A program made the position numbers and the translations under genes. This document shows positions 7,278-16,509 of a stretch of 64,000 nucleotides of DNA, in pieces. Where the stretch lies: the NCBI GenBank assembly GCA_019240115.1, contig JAFAYV010000070.1, positions 38,113-102,112 on the forward strand, read 5' to 3'. This stretch comes from Solirubrobacterales bacterium. Its GTDB lineage: Bacteria > Actinomycetota > Thermoleophilia > Solirubrobacterales > Solirubrobacteraceae. How positions within the stretch are numbered: the first letter of the stretch is position 1; every line of letters starts with the position of its first letter. The notes under the pieces are model-generated. The model did no database searches, was not told where the DNA came from, and saw only the letters and a list, made by a program, of their open reading frames with translations.

Positions 7278-7409
7278 CAAGCGAGGACTCGGCGGCAGCG
7301 CGCACGGTCCGGCGCTACCCGCCGCGGCGGCGGCCTCACATTACGAAAGGGGTCCGGTGTCTCGTCGAGCGGCCGTTCGGATGGCCGGCGCCCGTGGTCG
7401 ACCCCTCGG

Positions 7410-7871
7410 TCAGCTCAGCGCCTTCACTCCGTGGCGGCGCCCCGGGTCGCGCTCGAAGAAGTCCCACACCTCGACCAGATTCCCCGCCGGATCGCGAAAG
7501 TAGATGGAGCGATCCCCGCCGTCGTGGCGCACCGGTCCCCGCACCCCAACCCCGGCATCGCACAGCCGCCGGCTGATGACCTCCAGCTGCCGGGGCGCCG
7601 CCGACAGCGCGAAGTGCACGTGGCGCTCGCCGCGGTCGCCGTACTCCTTGGGTCCGGGGCACCACAGACCCAGCCGGGTCCGTCCGCCCAACGCCAGCCA
7701 GACACGATCGTGCTCGCGATCGAGCACCTCCAGGCCCAGCACGTCCCCGTAGAAGGCCTCGAGCATCTCCAGCTCGGAGGTCTCGAGCGTCAGCTCGGCC
7801 ACCCCGCGCACGAGACTGCCGGGCGACGCATCGGGCCCCGTATGGGCATCCACCATCGAGAGCTTAGGCAC
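7410..7871 (-). CDS. VOC-superfamily (glyoxalase/dioxygenase-like) protein
   Basis: A 153-residue protein with two beta-alpha-beta-beta-beta modules: RGVAELTLETSELEMLEAFYGDVLGLEV, then RHVHFALSAAP (His ligand position) and IYFRDPAGNLVEVWDF (C-terminal Glu ligand). These are typical of glyoxalase/bleomycin-resistance/extradiol dioxygenase folds; substrate unknown. A GTG start at 7871 or the ATG at 7856 are both possible. It lies upstream of the FAD reductase on the same strand. Confidence 0.8.
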   Translation of the reverse strand: MPKLSMVDAHTGPDASPGSLVRGVAELTLETSELEMLEAFYGDVLGLEVLDREHDRVWLALGGRTRLGLWCPGPKEYGDRGERHVHFALSAAPRQLEVISRRLCDAGVGVRGPVRHDGGDRSIYFRDPAGNLVEVWDFFERDPGRRHGVKALS

Positions 7872-8170
7872 CCGGCGGCAAGCCCGGAAACCCCGGCGTC
7901 CCGCCGCTCCTGCCGGCTAGCCATCAATCGGCGGCCCGGATCAAGGCGCTCGACGGCGTGGTGCCCGGCTCCGAGCGTTCTCCTCCAGCAGAGCTACCTG
8001 CAGCCGCCAAGCTCTGACCGACGTCAGACCGTGATCAAGTGCGGTCGGGTAATCCACTCTCACAACACTCTCAGAAGAACCGAGCTCGAGCTGATCGATC
8101 TCGATCGGGCACCCTGACGCGGCGTTCCTCAGATCTTCATGCTCTTGGCGGGTGGAGGAGGCCACGAAGC

Positions 8171-8266
8171 GCCGCTCTGGCGGCCGCGATCGCCGCCACC
8201 TTCACCGCGCTGGCCGGCGCGGATGGTCTCCAGATCGCCTACGCCAAAGCCGAGGGCGTTCTCTGA
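8171..8266 (+). pseudogene. C-terminal remnant of a second DUF1360 gene
   Basis: Thirty-one codons ending FTALAGADGLQIAYAKAEGVL then stop mirror the end of the intact DUF1360 protein (VTGSDLLQIAYKKAEDLL). The central CPxC block and everything upstream are missing. The rest of 7872-8364 holds short open frames without recognisable content. Confidence 0.6.
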
Positions 8267-8364
8267 CCAGGGGGGTGCCGGGTCGAGCCAGGGGCGGCGC
8301 CGAGCGCCGGCCCAGACCCGAGGACATCAGCGCGATCACGGGCACCTTGCGTGACGTGACGTGC

Positions 8365-9597
8365 TCAGTGGCCGTCGGGCACCGGGTCGCCCGGACGCAG
8401 CACGGGCGGATCGGCGGTCACCGTCTCTGGGTACTTCAGTCCGGTGCCGGTGTTGAGCAGCACGACCCGTTCGTCGCGCTGCAGCCAACCGGTCTCGCGC
8501 AGGCGCCGGGCAGCGGCCACGGTCGCGGCGCCTTCGGGGCAGACGAACGCGCCCTCGAGACGGGCGAGCTCGTGCATCGCATCGAGGAGCTCGGGGTCCG
8601 GCACGGCGACCGCACAACCGCCCGTGTCGTAGATCGCGTCGAGCATCAACGGGGCGCCCAACGGCTTGGCGACGTTGATGCCGAAGGCGATCGTCTCCCC
8701 GTCCCCCCACGGCGCCGCCCGGCGCTCGCCGGCCTCGTAGGCGCGAACGACCGGCGCGCAGCCCGCTGACTGGACCGCGACCAGCCGCGGGAACGGGCCG
8801 TCGTACCAGCCGAGCTCGCGCAGCTCACTCATCGCCTTATGGATGCCGATCAGGCCGACGCCGCCCCCGGCGGGATAGATGATGACGTCGGGCATCCGCG
8901 CGCCGAGCTGCTCGAAGAGCTCCAGGCCCATCGTCTTCTTGCCCTCCAGGCGGTAGGGCTCCTTGAGCGTCGAGACGTCGAACCAGCCGCGATCCGCGAC
9001 GGCGCGCGCGACGATGGCCCCCGCGTCTGCGATCGCCCCGTCGACGAGCGACAGCTGCGCGCCGGCGACGGCGCACTCGCGGCGAGTCACCCCCGGGGCG
9101 TCGATCGGCATCACCACGAGCGCCGCCAGACCGGCTCGCGCGGCGTAGACCGACCACGCCGCCCCCGCATTGCCGTTGGTCGGCATCGCGACCCGCTCGA
9201 TGCCCAGCTCGCGTGCGCGGGACACGCCCACGGCAGCGCCGCGCGCCTTGAACGTCCCCGTCGGCCCGATGCCCTCGTCCTTGAGCGCCAGTCGGGAAAG
9301 ATCGAGCCGCTCGCCGAGCCGCGGCAGCGCGACGAGCGGCGTCATCCCCTCGCCGAGCGTGGTGACGTGCTCGTCGTCGCGGACCGGCAGCAGCTCGCGG
9401 TACCGCCACAGGGTCCGCGGACGATCTGCCAGGGCGGCGGGCGAGAGTGCGCCGGCCAGCCTCGTCAGGTCATACCGGGCGAGCAGCGGCGAGCCGCACG
9501 CGCACAGGTTCTGCGGGCGATCGGCGTCGAAGGTCCGACCGCATTCCGAGCATTGCAGATGGCTGAGATAGGACGTGGCCACGCCGCTGGCGATCAT
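8365..9597 (-). CDS. thrC: threonine synthase
   Basis: A 410-residue fold-type II PLP enzyme that converts O-phosphohomoserine to threonine. An N-terminal zinc-ribbon-like segment (CSECGRTFD...CACG) is followed by GTFKARGA with the PLP Lys at about residue 117, TNGNAGAAWSVYAARAGL (phosphate/substrate loop), YPAGGGVGLIG and the C-terminal LNTGTGLKYPE. Length fits the family. It stands alone, divergent from the LOV protein, with 134 bp between the two starts. Confidence 0.92.
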   Translation of the reverse strand: MIASGVATSYLSHLQCSECGRTFDADRPQNLCACGSPLLARYDLTRLAGALSPAALADRPRTLWRYRELLPVRDDEHVTTLGEGMTPLVALPRLGERLDLSRLALKDEGIGPTGTFKARGAAVGVSRARELGIERVAMPTNGNAGAAWSVYAARAGLAALVVMPIDAPGVTRRECAVAGAQLSLVDGAIADAGAIVARAVADRGWFDVSTLKEPYRLEGKKTMGLELFEQLGARMPDVIIYPAGGGVGLIGIHKAMSELRELGWYDGPFPRLVAVQSAGCAPVVRAYEAGERRAAPWGDGETIAFGINVAKPLGAPLMLDAIYDTGGCAVAVPDPELLDAMHELARLEGAFVCPEGAATVAAARRLRETGWLQRDERVVLLNTGTGLKYPETVTADPPVLRPGDPVPDGH

Positions 9598-9731
9598 CTC
9601 GTTCGTGGTCGCCCGTCACCCCTGCACCGTGTCAACCTCCTGACGCGGTAGGCGACCCGGAGGTGAGCCAACGGGCGTTGGAATGCGGCCCCGACGCTCA
9701 AGTTCTCCGCGCGTTCTTCGATAAGGGCACT

Positions 9732-11915
9732 ATGACTGACCCTCAAGAGCGAGTCGCAGGCGTCGTCGTCGCCGACGCTACCCGGGATGGGTGCCCGCTG
9801 ACCTACGCCAGCGCCGGGTTCGAGCAGCTGACCGGCTACGCCGCGGCTGAGGTCCTCGGTGGATCGTGCAGCATCCTGCAGGGCTCCGGAACCGATCCGC
9901 GTGCGGTCGACGTACTGCGTCAGGCGGTCGCCGCCGGACGCGACGCGTACGTCACGCTGCTCAACTACCGCAAGGACGGCTCCACGTTCTGGAACGAGGT
10001 GGCTCTCGCCGCGCAGCGCGACGAGGGGGGTCGGGTCGTGCGCTATCTCGCCGTGCAGAGGGACGTGAGCGCTCGGATCCGTGCGGAGGAGCGGATTCAC
10101 GAGCTCGCCTACTACGACTCGTTGACCGGCCTGGCCAACCGAGCGGCGCTGACCGACGCCTTGAGCGATGCGTTGGCCGTCGCAGGCGTACAGGACGTCC
10201 AGCTCGCGTTGTTGTTCATCGACATCGACGACTTCAAGAGGATCAACGACACGTACGGTCACCCCGCCGGCGATTTCGTGCTGCGCGCCGTCGCCGAGCG
10301 GCTGCGCTCGGTCGTGCGCTCCGGCGACCTCCTTGCCCGTCGCGGCGCAGATGAGTTCCTGCTGCTCGTGCGCGACGTCCCCGACGTGCAGGATCTCGCC
10401 GCCGACCTCGCGACGCGCGCGGTCGACTGTCTGCGCGAGCCGATCATGCTCAGCGACGGGCGCTCGGTGACCGCGCGGGCGTCGGTCGGCGTCAGCGCCT
10501 ATCCGTGCGACGCGGTCACGGTCGAGGATCTCCTCGGCCACGCCGACGTCGCGATGGACATCGCCAAGGGCGCCGGCAAGGACCGCTTTCACGTCTACCG
10601 CGCCCGGAGCCTCAAGGCCGGCCACCTGGAGAGCTCTGACTTCGACCCCGCCACGGCGACCGACGAGCTCGAGCGGATCATCGCCGAGCGGGCGATCACG
10701 CCCGTGTTTCAGCCGATCGTCATGATCGACGGTGATCGGGTGATCGGCTATGAGGCCCTCGCCCGCGGTCCCGAGGGATCGGTGCTGCACCGTCCAGACC
10801 GGCTGTTCGCGGCCGCCGAGACGGCCGGACGTATCGACGACCTCGACTGGCTGTGCCGGACGCGCGCGGTCGAGGCTGCTCTGAGCGCGGACCTCGGTCG
10901 AGGCGCCACATTGTTCTTGAACTGCGAGCCCTCGGCGGTCGGATCGCTCTGTCCACCCGAGCTTCGCGAGACGTGGGCGCGCGGCCAGGCCGAGCTCGAT
11001 CTCGTGCTGGAGATCACCGAACGCGCGGTCACCGACCGACCGGCCGAGCTCTCCCGGCTCGTCGGCGAGCACCGTCGCGCCGGACGCGGCATCGCCCTTG
11101 ATGACATCGGCGCCGACGTGCGCTCACTCGCCTTGCTGCCGTTCGTGCAACCCGACGTGATCAAGCTCGACCTGCGGCTCGTGCAACATCGTCCGTCGTC
11201 CGATCAGGCGGCGATCGTCTCGGCGGTGGCGGCCGAGAGCGAGCGAACCGGTGCCATGATCCTCGCCGAGGGCATCGAGACCGATGCTCACCTGGATGTC
11301 GCCCGCTCGCTCGGCGCGACGCTTGGACAGGGCTACCGGTGGGGCCGCCCCGGTCCCCTGCCCACGCGCCCGCACCGCGCGTGGCGACGCCCCACCAGGC
11401 CGCACTGCCCCCACCGCGGGCGGACGCCGTTCGAGGTCGTCGCCGCCGAGCTGCCGACGGCCAGCGTGACGAAAAGCCTGCTGCTGCCGATGAGCCGTCA
11501 CCTCGAGAACCTCGCGCTGCGGATCGGCGAAGGCGCCGTGCTGCTCGCCGCCTTCCAGGACGCCAAGCACTTCACCCGCCGGACCGCCGCACGCTACGAG
11601 ATCCTCGCCCGCGGCGCGAGCCTCGTCGCGGCGCTCGGCATCGGCCTGGACAGCGAGCCGGTCGAGCGCGTGCGCGGCGCGCACATCGACCCCGAAGATC
11701 CGCTCGCGGGCGAATGGAGCGTCATCGTCATCGGACCGCACTTCGCCGCGGCGCTCGTCGCCCAGGACCTCGGCGACAGCTGCCGCGAGCCCGATCGCCG
11801 GTTCGTCTTCGCCACGACCTACCGCCGTGAGCTCGTCATCACGGCCGCGCGCACGCTGCTCGAGCGCATCGTCCCGGTCGCCGTCGCTCACCATCCCATC
11901 AGCGGTTCGATCTAA
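9732..11915 (+). CDS. LOV-GGDEF-EAL-DICT blue-light/c-di-GMP signalling protein
   Basis: A 727-residue cytoplasmic multidomain protein; the ATG has AAGGG eight bases upstream (a GTG at 9663 is less likely). Residues ~8-115 form a LOV-type PAS domain: LTYASAGFEQLTGY, then GGSCSILQG with Cys46 at the flavin-adduct position, NYRKDGSTFWNEV with both flavin-contacting Asn, and YLAVQRDVS with the Gln. Residues ~120-280 are a GGDEF domain with FIDIDDFKRINDTYGH, but the signature reads RRGADEF, so cyclase activity is doubtful. Residues ~305-545 are EAL, with YEALARG, FLNCEPS, LEITERA, LDDIGAD, IKLDLR, AEGIETD and GQGY, so phosphodiesterase residues are present. Residues ~565-715 are a DICT-like sensory tail (HFTRRTAARYEILA). 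Likely lowers c-di-GMP in response to light. Confidence 0.88.
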   Translation: MTDPQERVAGVVVADATRDGCPLTYASAGFEQLTGYAAAEVLGGSCSILQGSGTDPRAVDVLRQAVAAGRDAYVTLLNYRKDGSTFWNEVALAAQRDEGGRVVRYLAVQRDVSARIRAEERIHELAYYDSLTGLANRAALTDALSDALAVAGVQDVQLALLFIDIDDFKRINDTYGHPAGDFVLRAVAERLRSVVRSGDLLARRGADEFLLLVRDVPDVQDLAADLATRAVDCLREPIMLSDGRSVTARASVGVSAYPCDAVTVEDLLGHADVAMDIAKGAGKDRFHVYRARSLKAGHLESSDFDPATATDELERIIAERAITPVFQPIVMIDGDRVIGYEALARGPEGSVLHRPDRLFAAAETAGRIDDLDWLCRTRAVEAALSADLGRGATLFLNCEPSAVGSLCPPELRETWARGQAELDLVLEITERAVTDRPAELSRLVGEHRRAGRGIALDDIGADVRSLALLPFVQPDVIKLDLRLVQHRPSSDQAAIVSAVAAESERTGAMILAEGIETDAHLDVARSLGATLGQGYRWGRPGPLPTRPHRAWRRPTRPHCPHRGRTPFEVVAAELPTASVTKSLLLPMSRHLENLALRIGEGAVLLAAFQDAKHFTRRTAARYEILARGASLVAALGIGLDSEPVERVRGAHIDPEDPLAGEWSVIVIGPHFAAALVAQDLGDSCREPDRRFVFATTYRRELVITAARTLLERIVPVAVAHHPISGSI

Positions 11916-12059
11916 AAGGCGCCCAGGCGGTTCGGAGGCGGCCTTCGACTTGGCGAGCCGGGCGTGCTCTGGAGCCGTTGAGAAAGTCGTGTATCTATGT
12001 GAGGCTTCGCCTTCCGCGGGTAGCGAGGGCAGGACACCCGAGCAGGAGGATCTGACGAC

Positions 12060-12170
12060 ATGGCCACGGAATTGCACACGAGAGCCGGCGCTACCCACCG
12101 GCGGCCCCGGAACCGCCGAGGAGGACGATTCGGAGCAGGTCGAGTCCTCCCATCCGGTGTGGGCGAGTGA
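12060..12170 (+). CDS. 36-aa leader ORF coupled to the SDR gene
   Basis: AGGAGG sits 10 nt before an ATG that opens a 36-codon frame (MATELHTRAGATHRRPRNRR...), Arg-rich and without hydrophobic segment. Its TGA overlaps the SDR ATG as TGATG. The ribosome site is far better than the one directly before the SDR start, so this leader may drive SDR translation by coupling. It could also be a decayed gene end. No family recognised. Confidence 0.45.
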   Translation: MATELHTRAGATHRRPRNRRGGRFGAGRVLPSGVGE

Positions 12171-13159
12171 TGAGCGTCACCTCGGTCGTCGACACGGCAC
12201 TGGACCGCACGATCGTCCTCGGCTACGGCAACGTCGGGCTGGCGATCCGACGCCGCCTGAGCGGGTGGCCGGCCGACCCGCCCCGGATCGACGGGAGCGT
12301 CGTGATGGTGACCGGCGCGGCATCAGGTCTGGGGCGAGCCGCCGCCGCGGGGCTCGCCGGACTTGGCGCGCGCGTGTATGCGGTCGCGCGCGACGACGCG
12401 CGAGCGGCCGAGGCCGTCGATCGTGTTCGCGCCACCGTTGCGCGGGCCGACGTCCGGCCGCTGGCCGCCGATCTCAGTGAGGTCGGTGAGTTGCGGGACC
12501 TGGCCCGGCGTTTCGCGGCGCAGGAGCCACGCCTCGACGTGCTGGTCAACAACGCGGGCGCGATGCCCGACGAGCGCGAGCACAGCGCCGGCGGCCACGA
12601 GCTGATGTTCGCGACCCACGTGTTGGCGCCGTTTGCGCTCACCGAGCTGCTCGCCGAGCAGCTGAAGGCCGCCCGCCCGTCCCGCGTCATCAACGTCAGC
12701 TCGGGCGGAATGTATGACCAGTCGGTTCCCGTCACCGATCTCGAGTCCGAGGACGCCTCCTACGGTCCGAAGAAGCTCTACGCGCGGACCAAGCGCGAGC
12801 TGGTGGTGATCACCGAGCAGTGGGCCGAGAGGCTCAAGCCCGAGGGAGTCGTGGTGCATGCCATGCATCCCGGCTGGGTCGATACCAAGGGCGTGCAGGA
12901 CTGGATGCCCGTGTTCCGGGCGATGACTCGTCCGATCATCCGCACGCCCGAGCAGGGCGCCGACACGATCGCGTGGCTCGGCGCGTCGCCTGAGCCGCTG
13001 CGCTCCACGGGTCTGTTCTGGCACGACCGTCGACCACGCCCGACGACCTACCTGATCGGTGCGTCCGCCGATGACGCCGACGCGCGCGCGGCGGTCTGGG
13101 AGCACTGCCGGCAGGCGCTGGACCGTCCCGACGATCCGGTTGCGGCGGGCACGGGCTGA
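12170..13159 (+). CDS. short-chain dehydrogenase/reductase (DHRS12-like)
   Basis: A 329-residue SDR. After an N-terminal extension of about 40 residues (ALDRTIVLGYGNVGLAIRRR) come the cofactor site VMVTGAASGLGRAAA, LVNNAGAM, the catalytic Ser in INVSSGGMYDQ and YARTK (YxxxK). A long C-terminal part (VVHAMHPGWVDTKGVQDWMP...LFWHDRRPRPTTYL) is typical of the DHRS12-type subgroup. The extension before the Rossmann fold is common in actinobacterial members. Substrate unknown. Start chosen at the ATG overlapping the leader ORF; a GTG three bases upstream is an alternative. Confidence 0.85.
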   Translation: MSVTSVVDTALDRTIVLGYGNVGLAIRRRLSGWPADPPRIDGSVVMVTGAASGLGRAAAAGLAGLGARVYAVARDDARAAEAVDRVRATVARADVRPLAADLSEVGELRDLARRFAAQEPRLDVLVNNAGAMPDEREHSAGGHELMFATHVLAPFALTELLAEQLKAARPSRVINVSSGGMYDQSVPVTDLESEDASYGPKKLYARTKRELVVITEQWAERLKPEGVVVHAMHPGWVDTKGVQDWMPVFRAMTRPIIRTPEQGADTIAWLGASPEPLRSTGLFWHDRRPRPTTYLIGASADDADARAAVWEHCRQALDRPDDPVAAGTG

Positions 13160-13259
13160 GCCACGTCAGCGGCATCGGCCACGGGTGGAACGCCGGCTTG
13201 GACTCCTTCGTGCGCAATCCGATGACCGTCGAATTGATCGCGAGGCGCCGGCGCGCTGA

Positions 13260-13673
13260 TCAGCCGCCGGTGCGCGGCGCGGCGGCGTATTCCTCGTCGG
13301 TGACGTGGCGACCCCACGCGACGGGGCTTCCGGAGTCGTCGTTCTGGTGCATGGCGATGTGGACCATGAGGCGATTGGGCGCGGCACCGTGCCAATGGTT
13401 CTCGCCCGGTTCGAAGAACACCCGGTCGCCCGGGTGGATCGCTTGCGCCGGGCCACCCTCCCGCTGACAGAGGCCAACGCCCTCGGTGACATAGATCGTC
13501 TGTCCGTGCGGGTGGGTGTGCCACGCGGTGCGAGCGCCGGGGGTGAAGTGGACGTTGGCGGCGGCGAACGTGGAACTGCCCGCCGGGGCCGCGACGGCAT
13601 CGATGTACACGTCGCCGGTGAACCAGTCGGCAGGGCCTTTGGCGGTGTCGAGCGAGCTGCGAGTGATCTGCAT
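13260..13673 (-). CDS. cupin-domain protein
   Basis: A 137-residue single cupin starting MQITRSSLDTAKG. The first cupin motif AWHTHPHGQTIYVTEG supplies two His and a Glu-region ligand; the second, PGDRVFFEPGENHWHGAAP, supplies the final His. The arrangement resembles the small cupins annotated as (R)-mandelonitrile-lyase-like or carboxymuconolactone-linked cupins. Nearby SDR and AraC genes suggest a small-molecule role, but the substrate is unknown. Confidence 0.8.
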   Translation of the reverse strand: MQITRSSLDTAKGPADWFTGDVYIDAVAAPAGSSTFAAANVHFTPGARTAWHTHPHGQTIYVTEGVGLCQREGGPAQAIHPGDRVFFEPGENHWHGAAPNRLMVHIAMHQNDDSGSPVAWGRHVTDEEYAAAPRTGG

Positions 13674-13805
13674 GAGGGTCCTATTCGTCGTCGGGGCTTG
13701 CGGGCTCCGGAGTGGCGGTCCAGCGGAGGTCAACCTACCCTCCGAGTCCGCACAGAGTGCTCCGTCCAAACGCGAGACGGCGCACGGGGGCGGATGCGTG
13801 GCGTC

Positions 13806-14782
13806 TCAGTGTGTCAGGGTGTCGCCGGGCGGGCGGCCGTAGGCGGCCCGGTAGTGTCGAGCGAACCGGCTCGGATTGGCAAATCCCCACTCGAGCGCGA
13901 CGCGCGTGACCGTGAGCCCGTCCTCGGGGAGCGCGGCTTGGAGCTGCTGGTGGGCGTGCTGGAGGCGAACCTGGCGCAAGTAGGCCGTCGGGGTTGTGTT
14001 CAGGTGCCGTCGAAACGCCAGCTGGACTGCCCGGCTGGTGACGTGCGCGGCGCGCGCAATATCGCCGACGGTGATGTCGAGGTCGGGGTTGGCATCGACG
14101 AACGCGATTGCTCGCCGCTGCATGTCGGGATGGGCATCGCGGCGGTCGCCTGGCGTGGGGTCCGTGACCGCCGCGTTGGGGAAGACTGCAACGATCGTGG
14201 CGGCGAGCAGTCGAGCCGCCGAACCGACGACCAGCGGCGCACCGGCGGCGCCGGGGTCTCGGAGCGCGTCGTCAACGAAGCGAGTGGCCTGTCGCCATCG
14301 CCGAGCGCCGCCGGGTACGGGTCGAATGGACCCAAGCCTCAGTCAACGGCGGACTCGCCATCCGCGTCGGCCGCAACCCCCGCGATCAGCGATCGCGGCA
14401 GCGTGATGGTGTGCGATCGGAGTTCGTGGGTGTGGCAGACGCAGTGCAGATCGGGGTGGTTGCCGGCGTAGACGTCGCCCAGTCGGCAGCGTTCGTCGAG
14501 ATCGTCGTTCTCGTATTCGACGCTGCCGGCGAGCACCGTGTTGACGACCACCTCGTCGTGACCGTCGACCTCAAAGGTCAGGTCGGCTGGCAGCCGCACA
14601 TCTCCGGACACGACCTGTCTCGCGGCGACTTGGTCGACGGACAGCTGCCAGCTGCTCTCGCGCGAGCCCTTGATCACGAGGCGGCCGCCGTAGGTCTGAT
14701 CCATGAAGGTTCGTGCCCGCAGCGGATCGGCCGTCGCGAAATGGCTGCGGGTTGGCGCAGGTGCCGTCGTCGCTGCGGTCAT
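13806..14782 (-). pseudogene. AraC-family regulator interrupted by a frameshift
   Basis: The first part (MTAATTAPAPTRSHFATADP..., from ATG 14782) is an AraC-binding-like sensory domain that stops at 14339 (...ADGESAVD). Just after the stop the reading resumes in another frame as RLGSIRPVPG...ATRFVDDALRDPG, SAARLLAATIVAVFPNAAVTDPTPGDRRDAHPD, and ends in two HTH motifs (ITVGDIARAAHVTSRAVQLAF and VTRVALEWGFANPSRFARHYRAAYG). Together these would make a normal ~320-residue protein. A single indel around 14337-14341 separates them, so it is a recent pseudogene or a sequencing error. An internal ATG at 14123 could still make the bare DNA-binding domain. Confidence 0.75.
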
Positions 14783-15202
14783 GGCGAAACCTCGGGTCGG
14801 TCCGGACCGAACCGCGCACATCGCGTGCCTACCTCGGAGCCCCCAAGACAAACTGCCTCTCGTTCGCACCCTGAGCCACGTTGCGGTGCCGGTCCAGCGC
14901 GGACCGCAGGGTCTCGGAACGCCGCGTGGTCGCGTGGCATGGGCCCGAATGATCGCAGACCGGCAACCGGCCAGCCGTGGCCGGTGAGCGAGCATCGGGC
15001 GACGCTCGCGGTGCGGTGTCGTCGCGGGAACCCCTCGCCCTGCCGTGCATCGCTCCGACGGGCAATCCGTGGTGGCTGGCTCGGCCGCGGGCCTCGAAGA
15101 CGGCCCGCCGCCCCTGCCCGCGCACCTCGCGGACGCGGTCGCAACCCCCAACCACCCTGGGCGAGCCCGGCGCCGGCTCGCCCAGATCGGCGATCGCGCG
15201 GC
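14783..15202. other. intergenic, nothing assigned
   Basis: About 420 bp between the AraC start and the esterase stop. Long frames exist on both strands but are Arg/Gly/Pro-rich and lack motifs or ribosome sites. Confidence 0.5.
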
Positions 15203-16414
15203 TCAGCGCGACGCTGGACCCGAGGCCGTGTGATGGTCAAGGAAGAATCGGATCATCTCGGCGGAGGCGTCGGGCCCCTGAACGTCGGTGTAGGACCCGA
15301 GCGGACTGCCGCCATACCAGGCGTGGTCGCCGCCGTGAACGATGAAGGACTCGGCGACTGCGGTGCCGGTGTGGTTGTTGTGTACGGTGCGGGTGTACGA
15401 GCGGCCGCTGTCGTCGGTCACGGTCAGCGGCCCGTGGTGGCTAGTGAAGTCTCCGGCGGCTCGGCGCGAGGCGATGAGCTTGTCGGCATTGATCGCAGCG
15501 ACCGTCCTGTCCCGGTCGCCGTGGATGACGATCAGCGGCATCGTCGTGGTGGGAGCCGGTGTCCCGCCGGTCCGCATCGCCGCGAACGCCGACCCGACAT
15601 CGTGGGCGGCGCGATAGGCGATCCCGGAGTGCACCCCGACCGCGGCGTAGAGGTCGGGATAGGTTGCGGCCATGACCGCGGCCATCGCGCCGCCGGCGGA
15701 GAGCCCCGCGATGTACACGCGGGTGTGGTCGACCGCCTGATCGTGCATGATCTGGTGGGTGATGCCGGCGATGATGGCTGGCTCGCCCACACCGGTGTGC
15801 TGGTGGGAAGTGGAAAACCAGTTCCAGTACGCGCCCTGGTTAGCGCTCCGTGACTGCTCGGGATAAGCGACGAGGAGGGTATGGCGCTCGGCGAGCTGGT
15901 TCATGCGCGTGCCGGCGGCGAAGTCGGCGGCGTCCTGGCTGCCGCCGTGGAGCATGACCACCAGTGGTACGCGCTGACCGGTGTAGCCGGTGGGGAGGTA
16001 GAGGTCGTAGTGGCGCGTTCCGGCCGCCTCGGTGTGGTGCAGGTGGCGGATCTCGCCGTCCGGCGTATCCCCGGGGGCCGTCGCAGTTGCCGACCGCAAC
16101 CGCCGTCCTCCGTCGGGCAGCGCGGAGAGGTCGATGCCGGGTGGGGGGGCCAGCAGGGTCTCGACGCGGCGAAGGACGCCGTCGGATGGCGCGGCGTGCG
16201 GACTCGATGCTCGCCGCGCGGCGTCATGACTCCGAACCCCGTGCGGCAATGCGAGGCGGCCGTGATCGTCGCGCTCACCCGTCGTCGATGTGGCCGGCGG
16301 GGCGCTCTTGGCACCAGCACATCCCTGCCGCAAGAGCGCCGTCGCCTCGCCTAACCGTCCGGCGCGAGTGAGCCGCAGCGCCTCGGTCATCGTGGTGTTC
16401 GTGTCGTTGCTCAT
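15203..16414 (-). CDS. PHB-depolymerase-type esterase (LpqC/PhaZ-like alpha/beta hydrolase)
   Basis: A 403-residue alpha/beta hydrolase. The N-terminal MTEALRLTRAGRLGEATALL helix is characteristic of cytoplasmic PHB-depolymerase-family esterases and there is no signal peptide. Catalytic blocks are VVMLHGGSQDA (oxyanion), YIAGLSAGGAMAAVMA (lipase box, Ser near residue 238), VIHGDRDRTV (Asp) and VHGGDHAWYGGS (His). The family cleaves short-chain polyhydroxyalkanoate oligomers or related esters. The RHH gene directly upstream on the same strand (96 bp gap) is a known companion in other bacteria. Confidence 0.88.
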   Translation of the reverse strand: MSNDTNTTMTEALRLTRAGRLGEATALLRQGCAGAKSAPPATSTTGERDDHGRLALPHGVRSHDAARRASSPHAAPSDGVLRRVETLLAPPPGIDLSALPDGGRRLRSATATAPGDTPDGEIRHLHHTEAAGTRHYDLYLPTGYTGQRVPLVVMLHGGSQDAADFAAGTRMNQLAERHTLLVAYPEQSRSANQGAYWNWFSTSHQHTGVGEPAIIAGITHQIMHDQAVDHTRVYIAGLSAGGAMAAVMAATYPDLYAAVGVHSGIAYRAAHDVGSAFAAMRTGGTPAPTTTMPLIVIHGDRDRTVAAINADKLIASRRAAGDFTSHHGPLTVTDDSGRSYTRTVHNNHTGTAVAESFIVHGGDHAWYGGSPLGSYTDVQGPDASAEMIRFFLDHHTASGPASR

Positions 16415-16509
16415 AGCATGTCCTCATGATCAGGTAGGCGCCTCGCGGCCGCCGACTCGTTGGGTCAGCCCCAGTTCACGGTCACCGCGCGACCGGACCG
16501 CGCACACCG

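Noticed and set aside
7941..8165. 74-aa leftward frame in the gap before the DUF1360 remnant
   Set aside because: No domain, no ribosome site; composition does not separate it from neighbouring noise.
9594..11072. 492-aa frame antisense to the LOV-GGDEF-EAL gene
   Set aside because: Shadow frame; all recognisable motifs are on the forward strand.
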